A stretch of 64,000 nucleotides of DNA, from assembly GCA_964537285.1 (NCBI GenBank), contig CAZHZT010000005.1, positions 1 to 64,000 of the forward strand, given 5' to 3'. The stretch comes from CAZHZT01 sp964537285. Its GTDB lineage: Bacteria > Bacteroidota > Bacteroidia > Chitinophagales > Saprospiraceae. Numbering within the stretch: position 1 is the stretch's first letter; every line of letters starts with the position of its first letter. A model generated the notes under the pieces. The model saw nothing but the letters and a program-made list of their open reading frames with translations, ran no database searches and was not told the origin of the DNA. Both the position numbers and the translations under genes were made by a program. This document shows positions 53,601 to 61,921 of the stretch, piece after piece.

Positions 53601-54176
53601 GCCAAGCATTCCGTACTGGCCTTCCGGGCAGCAGGTGCCGCTTCTTTTGGTTCTGAACGCATCCTTTTCTTTATGGGTGGGGTGGACAGATGGCTTTTCC
53701 CAAGTCAAAACACCGAGAACCTTACCCCTATCCCCGAAGAAGAATATGCCTTCCAGACGCTCGCTGCCAGCATGAGAGGGTTTAGAACAAACATCCGGAA
53801 TGGCAGCTCTTTTGTGCTGGGAAATGCCGAAATGAGGGTACCGATCTTCCATTACTTTTCTAAAAGACTTAAATCTAATTTCCTTAGAAATTTCCAACTC
53901 ATTGGATTCTATGATATTGGTACCGCCTGGGAAGGCTTGTCCCCTTACAGCGATGACAACCCGCTGAATACACGAACGATTGAATCTCCGAACAATGGTA
54001 ACCCAAGCGTTATTATTGACGTGAACTACTTTAGAGATCCAGTGGTCATGGGATATGGCGCGGGGATCCGCACAATGCTTTTCGGTTATTTCCTAAGGGT
54101 TGATTACGCTTGGGGAATAGAGACCAGAATAGTACAGGATCCAATCCTTTACCTCTCTATTGGGACAGATTTTTAG
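50685..54176 (+). CDS. TolB-like PD40/outer-membrane beta-barrel protein
   Basis: 1163 residues with a signal peptide (ending GMFGQ). N-terminal domain (about 25-280) resembles a peptidase MA-like gluzincin region, but the HExxH is replaced by REGIAS (RQIREGIASVYLN), so it is probably inactive. A WD40/PD40 beta-propeller follows (about 300-560, ISPDGKRIAYVLNDIG, FASNRRSNI). After a charged linker, the C-terminal half (about 760-1163) is a BamA/D15-like outer-membrane barrel ending YLSIGTDF with terminal Phe. This whole layout is conserved in Bacteroidota as a TolB-related surface protein. Role likely in outer-membrane assembly or export; not proven. Confidence 0.85.
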   Translation: MSIRISIILILSFFFPFTGMFGQGSQVEFGKNRVQYHDEFETWLTYESRNFITYWYAGGRDVAESAILIAEKDYKYIENLLEHRINDKIEIIVYKDITDLKQSNIGTEEVFENTGGVTKIVDNKVFIYFDGNHHNLRRQIREGIASVYLNTMLFGSNLQEIVQNAVMMNLPNWFKAGLVGFVGEPWNTELDNQLRDVLLSEDYQNFDSFAEENPKLAGHSMWNYVYQNYGNATVSSLLYLTRINRSVESGFLYVLGSTDQGIIKSWEQYYTDRYTKEVKDKVEIDSLKGEMPVKNRRKLPMTQVKISPDGKRIAYVLNDIGRYKVYIQDVASGKRNVIYKSGFRNQFQSTDYNYPLLAWKPNNQELAIMYEKRDIVKLMVINTESGKEELMDMPDQYHRVYSMDFLTDNRLVMSAAVRGNSDIFIFRLSSRQTERITRDFYDDLDVAVVEISNRKGIVFASNRRSNILANEKLDTVLPANNFDLYFYDLGEKKKELIRLTNTPLANERQPVALDSAYFGFTSDQSGIYNLYRGFIKEEFIYNERIINLTDGTDIIIHEDSVLNNLDSLDIDTTFLRPVYKWKGYSFPNSNYSRNVQLQNSAPRVGLQAKAIQHNGKSRVFIEKIGTPQKISPPNSFYQEQRISLNALIEENIDSSAIEIINPGILKEKEKEAIDVKDIPQEKQDTGKIDIDNYLFQSEFDDLEEISEIHFVEETDKDSELTLQRLEEQILRPIVPVAKVEKFRPSRITPYRVKFRTDFFNTQLDNSLLFGGLDSYSADRQEYTYQTPGILLKTNFKDLFEDHEIEAGARIPTTFNGSEYFLVYENKRRRLDKTFAVYRRARRFNEESQNGLTDPRRREITLLGQYGVKYPFDIFRSLRLTSTLRMDQIVQLSTDRATLETPTVTSQRAGLRLEYVFDNTLDVSLNIKNGTRYKFYVEALKSFALDLGVNARASLNEGFTGIAGFDARHYQKLAKHSVLAFRAAGAASFGSERILFFMGGVDRWLFPSQNTENLTPIPEEEYAFQTLAASMRGFRTNIRNGSSFVLGNAEMRVPIFHYFSKRLKSNFLRNFQLIGFYDIGTAWEGLSPYSDDNPLNTRTIESPNNGNPSVIIDVNYFRDPVVMGYGAGIRTMLFGYFLRVDYAWGIETRIVQDPILYLSIGTDF

Positions 54177-54313
54177 TCTTGGGCTTAGATAGTTTAGAGG
54201 GGTTTGTGATTGTTTTCTTTTCAACTTTCTAAAACTCCTAAATTTGCTAAGGTGCCTAAACCCTAAAAAAAACTGCTATCTTTACAGGTAAAATGTTAAA
54301 CTAGTCCGGCAAG

Positions 54314-57300
54314 ATGGCGCAAGAGAAGGATATCCGTAATGTAAGAGATGCTTACCAAAATCAATTTGAAGAAGAGTTAAAGCGCCTTAATCCCGCCCAG
54401 CGCAAAGCCGTTGACCACATCTCAGGCCCTGTCATCGTACTTGCTGGCCCTGGTACAGGCAAGACTCAAATGCTCGCTGCTCGTATTGGTCGTATTCTGA
54501 CAGATACGGATACTCAAGCTTTTAACATCTTATGCCTCACTTTTACGGACGCAGGAGTTCATGCAATGCGAGACCGGCTACTACAGTTCATAGGTCCTGA
54601 AGCACATAGGGTACACATTTACACGTTTCACTCTTTTTGCAATAAAATCATTCAGGAAAACCTGGAATATTTTGGCAAAAGGTACCTGGAGCCGCTTTCC
54701 GAGCTCGAACGCATCGAAATCCTTCAGGAACTGATCAATGATGTCCCGATAACTCACCCTCTGAAAAAAGGTAAAAGAAATCCATATTTTTATATTTCAG
54801 CCTTGGAAAGCCTTTTCAAAACAATAAAAATGGAGGGCTGGGATATCCTAAATGCCGTTGAAAAGGTAAAAGAATACGTCTCTTCTCTTGAACAAAGGCC
54901 CGAATTTCAATATAAACGCAATTATCGACAGTTCAAAAAAGGAGACCTTAGAGAGGCTAAAGTCAAGGAAGAGCAGCAAAAGATGACTACCCTTGTAGCT
55001 GCCCTAAAACTTTTTCCCGAGTATGAAAAACGCTTGGAAGCCAAGCAACGCTATGACTATGAAGACATGTTGCTTTGGGTACTGAATGCCTTTAATAATC
55101 GCCCTATCATGCTGAGGCGATATCAGGAGCAGTATCTTTATTTTTTAATTGATGAATATCAGGACACTAATGGGGCTCAGAATGAATTGCTCCTTCAATT
55201 GGTTGGTTTTTGGGAAAACCCCAATATATTCATCGTTGGCGATGACGATCAATCCATTTACGAGTTTCAGGGCGCCCGCCTGAAAAACCTGAGGGATTTG
55301 ATCGAAAGCTATAAGGATAGTGCGCAAATCTTTACCCTTAACCAAAATTACCGCTCAAGCCAAGCTGTACTTGACATCTCAGGTCGCCTCATTGATTTCA
55401 ACAAAAAACGCATTGGGCACTTTTACGATGATATTGATAAAAAACTATTGGCCTCCCTTCCTTCCCGTCAAGCTTTTGGTCCTGAATCCATTGAAATTGT
55501 TGCCTTCCCTGACAAATTACACGAAGAAGGAACCATTGTTGAAAAGCTTAAGTCTTTAATTGCTGAAAAAGGAAGTCATTTATCGGTCGGCGTTTTATAC
55601 GCACGACATAAGCAGGCAGAATCTTTAAGCCAGCTCCTGGAAAAAAGCGGCATCCCTTTCTTCACTAAAAAAAGCCGGGATGTGCTGCTAGAACCGTTGA
55701 TCCAACAAGTGCTGACTATGATGCGCTACTTTTCTCTGGAGAAAAAAGCACCACTGAGCGGTGAACATTTGCTCGTTGAAATGCTTCATTTTCCTTTTGT
55801 CAAAATTCATATGGCTGATTTAGCCACCATCAGCTACTGGCTGAAACAACCGGAAAGAGACCATTCTTTTAGACAATTGTTATTAAAACCACAACAACTT
55901 GTCAAGCTTCCCCTGGAAACCAAGGAAGCCCTGATTCGATTTAGCCACTTCCTTCAAGATGCCATGCATTCGGCCTCGGCACTAACGCTTCCTTTATTTG
56001 TTGAAAAACTGGTCAATAAAAGTGGATTGTTAACCTATGTAGTCGAACATGAGGATAAAGCCTGGTTGCTGCAAATCCTATACTCTTTCCTGCAGTTTAT
56101 TGAACTGGAAAAGCAAAAAAAACCAAACCTCAGCCTGGATGGAATCTTGCTCATAATAGATAAAATGATCCAAAACAGGCTTCCCGTAAGGACGCAGCAG
56201 AACATAGATGAACACACCGGGATTCACCTCCTGAGTGCCCATAGCTCAAAAGGCCTGGAATTCGACCATGTTTTTTTGGTTGACTGTACGCAAGATTACT
56301 GGGAGCCTTCTTCCACCGGAAGCAGAGGACTCTTCTCGATTCCGGATACCCTGAGCTACTCCGGAGAAGAAGATGCTATGGAAGCCAGGCGCCGCCTGTT
56401 CTATGTATCAGTAACCCGGGCAAAAACGCATCTGAGTATTTATTACTCAAAATACAATGAAAAACAAAAAATTCGCCAGCGCTCTCGTTTTGTAGACGAA
56501 CTGATTGAAGGCAGCACAATAAAGGTTGAAGAACAATCACTTAGCCCTGAAAAATACAGAGCATACCAATCACTTAGTCTACAGTCTGAACGGCCATTTA
56601 GTTTACAACCTACTGATCAGCAGCTTGTAAAAGAACTACTAAAAGGTTTTAGACTAAGTATTTCAAGCCTGAATACTTACCTGAGATGCCCGCTTAGCTT
56701 TTACTACGAGTTCGTGTTAAGTGTACCGGTAGCCACATCGGAAGCAGCTGCTTACGGAACGGCTATGCACAATTCCCTTTACGGCTATTTTTCTAAAATG
56801 CAACGCAACAAGAGCCGACAGTTCCCTCCTGTGAAAGTACTTACTGATATTTTTACAGACGAACTAAAAAGAAGAGCTCATGCGTTTAGCCCTGAAAAGT
56901 TCAAGTTCCGCATGTCTCAAGGCGTTCAACACTTAAAGGAATTGCATGCGAAGAAGAATAAGCACTGGCATAATGAAGTTTGGCTGGAATACAATATCCG
57001 TAATGTAGAAATAAACAGCGTGCCCGTAAAAGGTGTCATCGATAAAATTGAACTCTACCCAAAGGGGAAAGCAAGCATTATTGACTATAAAACAGGTTTT
57101 CATGCACCTGAAAAAACGAAAAGCCGTTCCGATAGAAACCCTCATGGAGGTCTTTACTGGAGACAATTGCTGTTCTACAAAATTCTTTTCGAAGCCTTGC
57201 CTAACCACAATCATATTGTCGATGAAGGACGATTATTATTTGTTGACCCCCACCCCCGAAATGGGTTTCAGGAAATAAGCTTTCAATTTGAAATGGAAGA

Positions 57301-57466
57301 TATCCAATGGATGCGCGAACTTATACGAACTACGTATTCAGAAATCGTCAAAAGTACTACTTTTAAATCTTGTGACGAAAAGGATTGTAAATGGTGTCGC
57401 CTCGTTAAAGATCAACTCCCCCCAGATAGTTTAGTTGACGAAGCTTTGATCGAGTTAGATGATTGA
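54314..57466 (+). CDS. UvrD/Rep-type DNA helicase fused to a PD-(D/E)XK nuclease
   Basis: This superfamily 1A DNA helicase has 1050 residues. Walker A is AGPGTGKTQ (G45-T51). Motif II is DEYQD at 280-284, and motif III GDDDQSIYEFQGA follows, then NYRSSQ. Motif V/VI regions are HSSKGLEFDHVFL and FYVSVTRAKTHL. The C-terminal domain is a RecB/AddB-like nuclease: GVIDKIEL then IIDYKTGF supply the D...DxK active site. One Cys in YLRCPLSFYYEF plus C1020, C1025 and C1028 (CDEKDCKWC) fit a 4Fe-4S cluster of the AddB/Cas4 type. It probably acts in DNA repair or end resection. It is a single gene with no AddA/AddB partner adjacent. Confidence 0.92.
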   Translation: MAQEKDIRNVRDAYQNQFEEELKRLNPAQRKAVDHISGPVIVLAGPGTGKTQMLAARIGRILTDTDTQAFNILCLTFTDAGVHAMRDRLLQFIGPEAHRVHIYTFHSFCNKIIQENLEYFGKRYLEPLSELERIEILQELINDVPITHPLKKGKRNPYFYISALESLFKTIKMEGWDILNAVEKVKEYVSSLEQRPEFQYKRNYRQFKKGDLREAKVKEEQQKMTTLVAALKLFPEYEKRLEAKQRYDYEDMLLWVLNAFNNRPIMLRRYQEQYLYFLIDEYQDTNGAQNELLLQLVGFWENPNIFIVGDDDQSIYEFQGARLKNLRDLIESYKDSAQIFTLNQNYRSSQAVLDISGRLIDFNKKRIGHFYDDIDKKLLASLPSRQAFGPESIEIVAFPDKLHEEGTIVEKLKSLIAEKGSHLSVGVLYARHKQAESLSQLLEKSGIPFFTKKSRDVLLEPLIQQVLTMMRYFSLEKKAPLSGEHLLVEMLHFPFVKIHMADLATISYWLKQPERDHSFRQLLLKPQQLVKLPLETKEALIRFSHFLQDAMHSASALTLPLFVEKLVNKSGLLTYVVEHEDKAWLLQILYSFLQFIELEKQKKPNLSLDGILLIIDKMIQNRLPVRTQQNIDEHTGIHLLSAHSSKGLEFDHVFLVDCTQDYWEPSSTGSRGLFSIPDTLSYSGEEDAMEARRRLFYVSVTRAKTHLSIYYSKYNEKQKIRQRSRFVDELIEGSTIKVEEQSLSPEKYRAYQSLSLQSERPFSLQPTDQQLVKELLKGFRLSISSLNTYLRCPLSFYYEFVLSVPVATSEAAAYGTAMHNSLYGYFSKMQRNKSRQFPPVKVLTDIFTDELKRRAHAFSPEKFKFRMSQGVQHLKELHAKKNKHWHNEVWLEYNIRNVEINSVPVKGVIDKIELYPKGKASIIDYKTGFHAPEKTKSRSDRNPHGGLYWRQLLFYKILFEALPNHNHIVDEGRLLFVDPHPRNGFQEISFQFEMEDIQWMRELIRTTYSEIVKSTTFKSCDEKDCKWCRLVKDQLPPDSLVDEALIELDD

Positions 57467-57468
57467 TA

Positions 57469-57638
57469 GTCTATTAGACTTGTTTTGCAGCTGCTTAATG
57501 GGCTTGAATTGCCAAATTTTATTTTATACTGCGTTGAAAATACTCGACGTAGCTATGGCTATGCCTGCGTTTTTCGCCTTGTCTAAAATAAAATTTGGTC
57601 AATTACGCTCCATCAGCAGCTACAGAACAAGTCTATTA
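57469..57638. repeat. Long palindrome family, copy C
   Basis: AGTCTATTAGACTTG and TTTGCAGCTGCTTAATGG at the left pair with CCATCAGCAGCTACAGAACAAG at the right (shown short; ends near 57638). The core, CCAAATTTTATTTTA...AAATTTGG and GCCTGCGTTTTTCGCC, is the reverse complement of copy B at 18138-18330. It begins 3 bp after the helicase stop codon. Confidence 0.75.
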
Positions 57639-57684
57639 GTGAACTTAAGCTACTTTTTTTCAGTTTAATTACTTAACTTAATTT

Positions 57685-57834
57685 ACGAGTCAACGGAGAA
57701 CGGTCAACGGAGAACGAAAACCATATTAAGACCAAAGGTCTCAATATGACATAAAAGAGACCATTAATACCGTAATTATGGCCGAAGGCCATAACCTTAA
57801 ACCGTTGACCGTTTCCCGTTCCCCGTTGACCGTA
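57685..57834. repeat. Cloverleaf-like structured repeat, copy 2
   Basis: Outer stem GTCAACGGAGAACGGTCAAC pairs with GTTGACCGTTTCCCGTTC-type sequence (57689-57716 / 57803-57830). Inside, hairpin A is CATATTAAGACC-AAA-GGTCTCAATATG and hairpin B is TTATGGCC-GAA-GGCCATAA. Same plan as 3183-3342 but different stem sequences. Confidence 0.8.
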
Positions 57835-57867
57835 AAACATTTTTGCGGTTTTTATTAAGACTAAATC

Positions 57868-60800
57868 ATGTATAATAATATGCAATTTAATTCCAGTCAT
57901 TTATTTCTTTTTCTTTTTTTATTTGCACTCTCCTCCTGTGCAAACTATAAACTAAACTATAGCAAAGAATCAACCAATTGGGCTAGTTCGCGACTGCCAA
58001 CGTCCGGAGAAGTTGATCATACCGTCTATCTTATTGGTGACTGTGGTAATTATGAAACGCGCACTCCTGCACTCAATCTATTGAAGGATAAACTGGAAAA
58101 ATCATCCAAGGAAACAACTGTAATCTTTCTGGGTGACAACATTTATCCCGACGGGATGCCTCCCAAGGGGGATCAACCGCATCGCAAAGAAGCCGAAGCT
58201 AAGTTGATGACGCAACTAAGTACTACCGATAATTTCGAAGGGAATGTCATTTTTGTCCCTGGAAACCATGATGCAGAATATGATGCCACAGCCGGAGTGG
58301 TAAGACAGGAAAAGTTTGTGGAAGCTTACCTGAATGAAGGCATTGAAGATGAAGACGATTGGGATAACTTCTTTCTTCCTGATGGCAATTGTAGTGGCCC
58401 CTCCTTAGTTGAACTTACTGATGACCTTGTAGTCATAGTAGTTAATAGTCAGTGGTGGCTGGAAGACTGGGAGCGCGACCCTTTGATGAATTACGATTGT
58501 GAGGTCAAAGACCGGAACCACTTTGTAGCCCTTTTTGAAGAAATGGTGCGCAAAAACCGGACGAAGAACGTTATCGTTGCCATGCACCACCCGCTTTACA
58601 CTTATGGCCCCCACGGAGGTCGCTTCACCCTTCGTCCACATTTTTTCCCTTTAACAGAGTTGAACAAAAAGCTCTATATTCCATTGCCTGGGCTCGGCAC
58701 TGCCGCTACATTTGCCCGAGCAACACTGGGTATTCGCCAGGATGTTTCCAATCCTGTTTACCGAGATATGAAGAATGCCCTGATCAGTAGCGCTCGAAAA
58801 AGTAGCCGGGTCATTTTTGCAGCAGGCCACGAACATAGCCTTCAATACATTGAAAGAGATAGCCAGTATTTCATTGTAAGTGGAGCAGGTACCAAGCAAA
58901 CGCAGGTTGGCATGGGAGAAGGTTCCTTGTTTTCATATGCGCATCAGGGATTTTTTCAGCTCGATGCCATGAAAGATGGTTCGATGTGGATGAAAGTATG
59001 GATCCCGGAAGAAGGTATGCCTAATGGAAAAGTTATTTTTCAAAAGAAAATAAAAGAAGCTTTACCTTTAGCTGAAAATAACTCCAAAAAAGCAGAGAGT
59101 GAAACTTATGAGCTCGAACTAAGCTCAATTGATACCACCATAATTAAGAAAAAAGCAAAAAAAGTAGGCCCGGGGCATGACCTGATTTTCGGAAAACACT
59201 ACAGGAACCTATACCGCGAAGAATACACTTTCCCCGTCCTCAATCTCAGCCAGTACGAGGGTGGGCTAGAACCCATAAAAATAGGGGGTGGACGGCAAAC
59301 CAACTCCCTGCGCCTCGCTGACTCTAAAGGATATGAGTACGCCCTTCGGGCAATGACCAAGGATGCCTCCCGGTTCATTCCTTATCCGTTCAGTAGATTG
59401 ACTAGCGCCCGGAGCCTGGTAGAAGACAATTTCCTCTCGGCACACCCTTTTGCAGCTTTGGCTCTGCCTCCTATGCAGGAAGCTTTAGGGATCTACCATA
59501 ACGATCCTAAGTTGTTTTTTGTGCCAAAGCAGGCAAGAATGCAGGTTTACAACAAAATCCTGGGTAATGAAGTGTTCTTATTAGAAAGACGACCGGAAGA
59601 ATCAAGCAAGAAAAAATACAATTCCGGGGAATTATATGACAATGCTGAAAAAGTATACAGCACTATAGATGTCTTAGAAAAACTGCAAAAAGATCACGAT
59701 CACAAAATCGACCAGCCTTTAACCTTGCGTTCAAGAATGTTCGATATTTTAATTGGGGATTTTGACCGGCATGATGACCAATGGAGGTGGCTTCGATTTA
59801 AAAATGAAGACGATGTTAAAATTTATAAACCCGTACCCAAAGATCGCGACCAGGCTTTTAGCCGTTACGGGGGAGTCATGCTTGGCCTTGGCTATCTTAC
59901 ATTACCTATGATCCGCCAGTTAAAATCGTTTAAACCCAAAGTAGGCAATTTAAAATGGTTCGTTTATAGCGCCCGCCGTTTTGATCGATCATTCCTCAAT
60001 GAATTGACCTGGGAGGATTGGCAGAAAGAGTTGCGTTTTATTCAGCAAAACCTTGACGATGAAGTCATTTTGAAGGGTTTCAAAGAGTGGCCCGCCTTCG
60101 CTTTTGAACAAACGGCTCCTGAATTAATGGAAGCGATGAAATTCAAAAGGGACAACCTCAACCAAATTGCTCGCAAGCATTACGAGATACTTGCTAAGGA
60201 AGTAGACATAGTAGGAACCAATAAAAGAGATCGATTCGAGGTAAATCGCCTTAATGATGACCAGGTGCAGGTGAAGGTCTTTGCTTTGTCCAAGAAAAAG
60301 GGAAAGAAAAAAGAAAAATTGTATGACCGAATTTTCAACCGCCCGGAAACCAAAGAAATTAGACTCTTTGGCCTGGATGGAGATGACGAGTTCATTGTGG
60401 AAGGCGAAGTAAACCAAAGCATTCTCATTCGTGCTATTGGTGGCCGTGGGGAAGACGTCTTCGAAGATAAGTCATTCGTAAAAAGAGGAAATAAAAAAAC
60501 CAAGATCTACGATGATGAATTGGAGGAGAACCAACTTATCCTGGGCAAAGAAGCTAAAGATCTAACCTCAACCAACACTTCCTTAAATCAATATAACCGC
60601 CGTGATTTTCATTATGAAAATAACCTCCTTGCATTTACCCCCTTAATTGGATACAACCCGGACGATCAAGTTTTCCTGGGAGGGCAATTTTCGCTAACAG
60701 ATTATCTATACAAAAAAGCGCCTTATGGCCAGCAACACTCCCTTTCATCACAATTCGCCTTTGCAACCAACGCCTTACAGGCAGCATATAAAGGAGAGTT

Positions 60801-61674
60801 TGTTCAAGCTTTCGGCAAATGGGACGGATTGGTTGACCTTAGTTATCAGAGTGATCAATTTGTGATCAATTACTTTGGCTATGGAAATGAATCCGTCAAC
60901 CTAGACGTGGATTTCGACTTTAACCGGGTACGACAAAGCCTCTTCCGTTTTTATCCTGGTATTCAAAAACGCATAGCTTCTGATCGGGCACGCTTCAAGT
61001 TGGAAGCAGGTATAGAAAGTATTGAGGTTGAAGAAACCCCGGGCCGATTTATAAGCTCTGACGCAAGCGACTTATCTCCGTCCGTATTTTCACCGAATAC
61101 CTACTTCGGCGCCAAAGCTTCTCTGGAGTTTGATAATGTAGATAATCCCTTTCTACCTAAAAGAGGTCTGAAGTTTAATGTGTCTTATTCATTTAGGAGT
61201 AATCTGGATGACAACAATAAGCGCTTTGGAAATATTTCCAGTTCCCTTACTTTTTACAATGGATTCTTTAAAAGCAAGTGGCTTGTTCTCGCTTCGCGCA
61301 TTGGAGTATCCAGCAATACCGGAGAACTGGGTAACTTTGAATTCTTCCAAGCTCCCGTTTTGGGAGGGCAAACAAACTTAAGAGGTTTCAGAGGACAGCG
61401 ATTCTATGGCAAGACGGCCTTCTTCCACAACATTGACCTGCGCGCACAGATCTGGCAATCACACAATAAAGTTCTTCCATTCACTTTGGGGCTTAAGCTA
61501 GGCTATGATTACGGAAGAGTTTGGGAAAAAGATGTGCGCTCTGACCTCTGGCATGACAACTACGGGGGAGGTATCTGGATAGCACCGCTTGATTATTTCG
61601 TGATATCCACTGATTACTTCCGGTCTGAAGATGAGGATGATCGGTTTACCATTCGAATAGGATTCTTATTCTGA
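57868..61674 (+). CDS. Metallophosphoesterase fused to a BamA/D15-like outer-membrane barrel
   Basis: 1268 residues with a lipoprotein signal (ALSSC, Cys24); an alternative start at 57880 removes four residues. The N-terminal calcineurin-like phosphoesterase domain (about 45-330) has all metal motifs: IGDCGNYE, FLGDNIYPDG, VPGNHDAEYD, AMHHPLYTYGPHGG and AAGHEHSLQY. A middle region (about 400-860) contains a segment resembling a kinase-like or DUF fold with DRHDDQWRW. The C-terminal 400 residues form a D15/BamA-type barrel ending TIRIGFLF. The lipidated phosphatase plus barrel may act at the surface on phospholipid or nucleotide substrates, which is inference. A hairpin repeat follows it. Confidence 0.85.
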   Translation: MYNNMQFNSSHLFLFLFLFALSSCANYKLNYSKESTNWASSRLPTSGEVDHTVYLIGDCGNYETRTPALNLLKDKLEKSSKETTVIFLGDNIYPDGMPPKGDQPHRKEAEAKLMTQLSTTDNFEGNVIFVPGNHDAEYDATAGVVRQEKFVEAYLNEGIEDEDDWDNFFLPDGNCSGPSLVELTDDLVVIVVNSQWWLEDWERDPLMNYDCEVKDRNHFVALFEEMVRKNRTKNVIVAMHHPLYTYGPHGGRFTLRPHFFPLTELNKKLYIPLPGLGTAATFARATLGIRQDVSNPVYRDMKNALISSARKSSRVIFAAGHEHSLQYIERDSQYFIVSGAGTKQTQVGMGEGSLFSYAHQGFFQLDAMKDGSMWMKVWIPEEGMPNGKVIFQKKIKEALPLAENNSKKAESETYELELSSIDTTIIKKKAKKVGPGHDLIFGKHYRNLYREEYTFPVLNLSQYEGGLEPIKIGGGRQTNSLRLADSKGYEYALRAMTKDASRFIPYPFSRLTSARSLVEDNFLSAHPFAALALPPMQEALGIYHNDPKLFFVPKQARMQVYNKILGNEVFLLERRPEESSKKKYNSGELYDNAEKVYSTIDVLEKLQKDHDHKIDQPLTLRSRMFDILIGDFDRHDDQWRWLRFKNEDDVKIYKPVPKDRDQAFSRYGGVMLGLGYLTLPMIRQLKSFKPKVGNLKWFVYSARRFDRSFLNELTWEDWQKELRFIQQNLDDEVILKGFKEWPAFAFEQTAPELMEAMKFKRDNLNQIARKHYEILAKEVDIVGTNKRDRFEVNRLNDDQVQVKVFALSKKKGKKKEKLYDRIFNRPETKEIRLFGLDGDDEFIVEGEVNQSILIRAIGGRGEDVFEDKSFVKRGNKKTKIYDDELEENQLILGKEAKDLTSTNTSLNQYNRRDFHYENNLLAFTPLIGYNPDDQVFLGGQFSLTDYLYKKAPYGQQHSLSSQFAFATNALQAAYKGEFVQAFGKWDGLVDLSYQSDQFVINYFGYGNESVNLDVDFDFNRVRQSLFRFYPGIQKRIASDRARFKLEAGIESIEVEETPGRFISSDASDLSPSVFSPNTYFGAKASLEFDNVDNPFLPKRGLKFNVSYSFRSNLDDNNKRFGNISSSLTFYNGFFKSKWLVLASRIGVSSNTGELGNFEFFQAPVLGGQTNLRGFRGQRFYGKTAFFHNIDLRAQIWQSHNKVLPFTLGLKLGYDYGRVWEKDVRSDLWHDNYGGGIWIAPLDYFVISTDYFRSEDEDDRFTIRIGFLF

Positions 61675-61796
61675 TTTTCTACTGGTGATTGTTTTTTTCA
61701 GATATAATGCATAATTTAAGCTGAACAGAGAAGCTGCAAGCTGCATTTACTTCTATGTAAGTGATTCACGGAATAATTAGTTCTCTGAAAAAATAC

Positions 61797-61890
61797 GTTC
61801 TTTGACAAATTGTGTGGAACTTCAAAATGATAGCTCTTTCAACCGCAGGGGCTATCATTTTGAAGTTCCACACGATTTATGTCAAAAAGC
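61797..61890. repeat. GTTCTTTGAC-family long hairpin, copy 5 (shortened apex)
   Basis: 94-bp version: same GTTCTTTGACAAATTGTGTG start and TTTATGTCAAAAAGC end, but the apex is cut to CTCTTTCAACCGCAGGGGC. It lies 32 bp before the ATG of the GAF gene, close to the position of copy 4 before its gene. A TTCACGGAAT end motif lies at 61763-61772. Confidence 0.85.
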
Positions 61891-61921
61891 TAAAAAATAT
61901 TACCTGGCAACATAGCCTACT

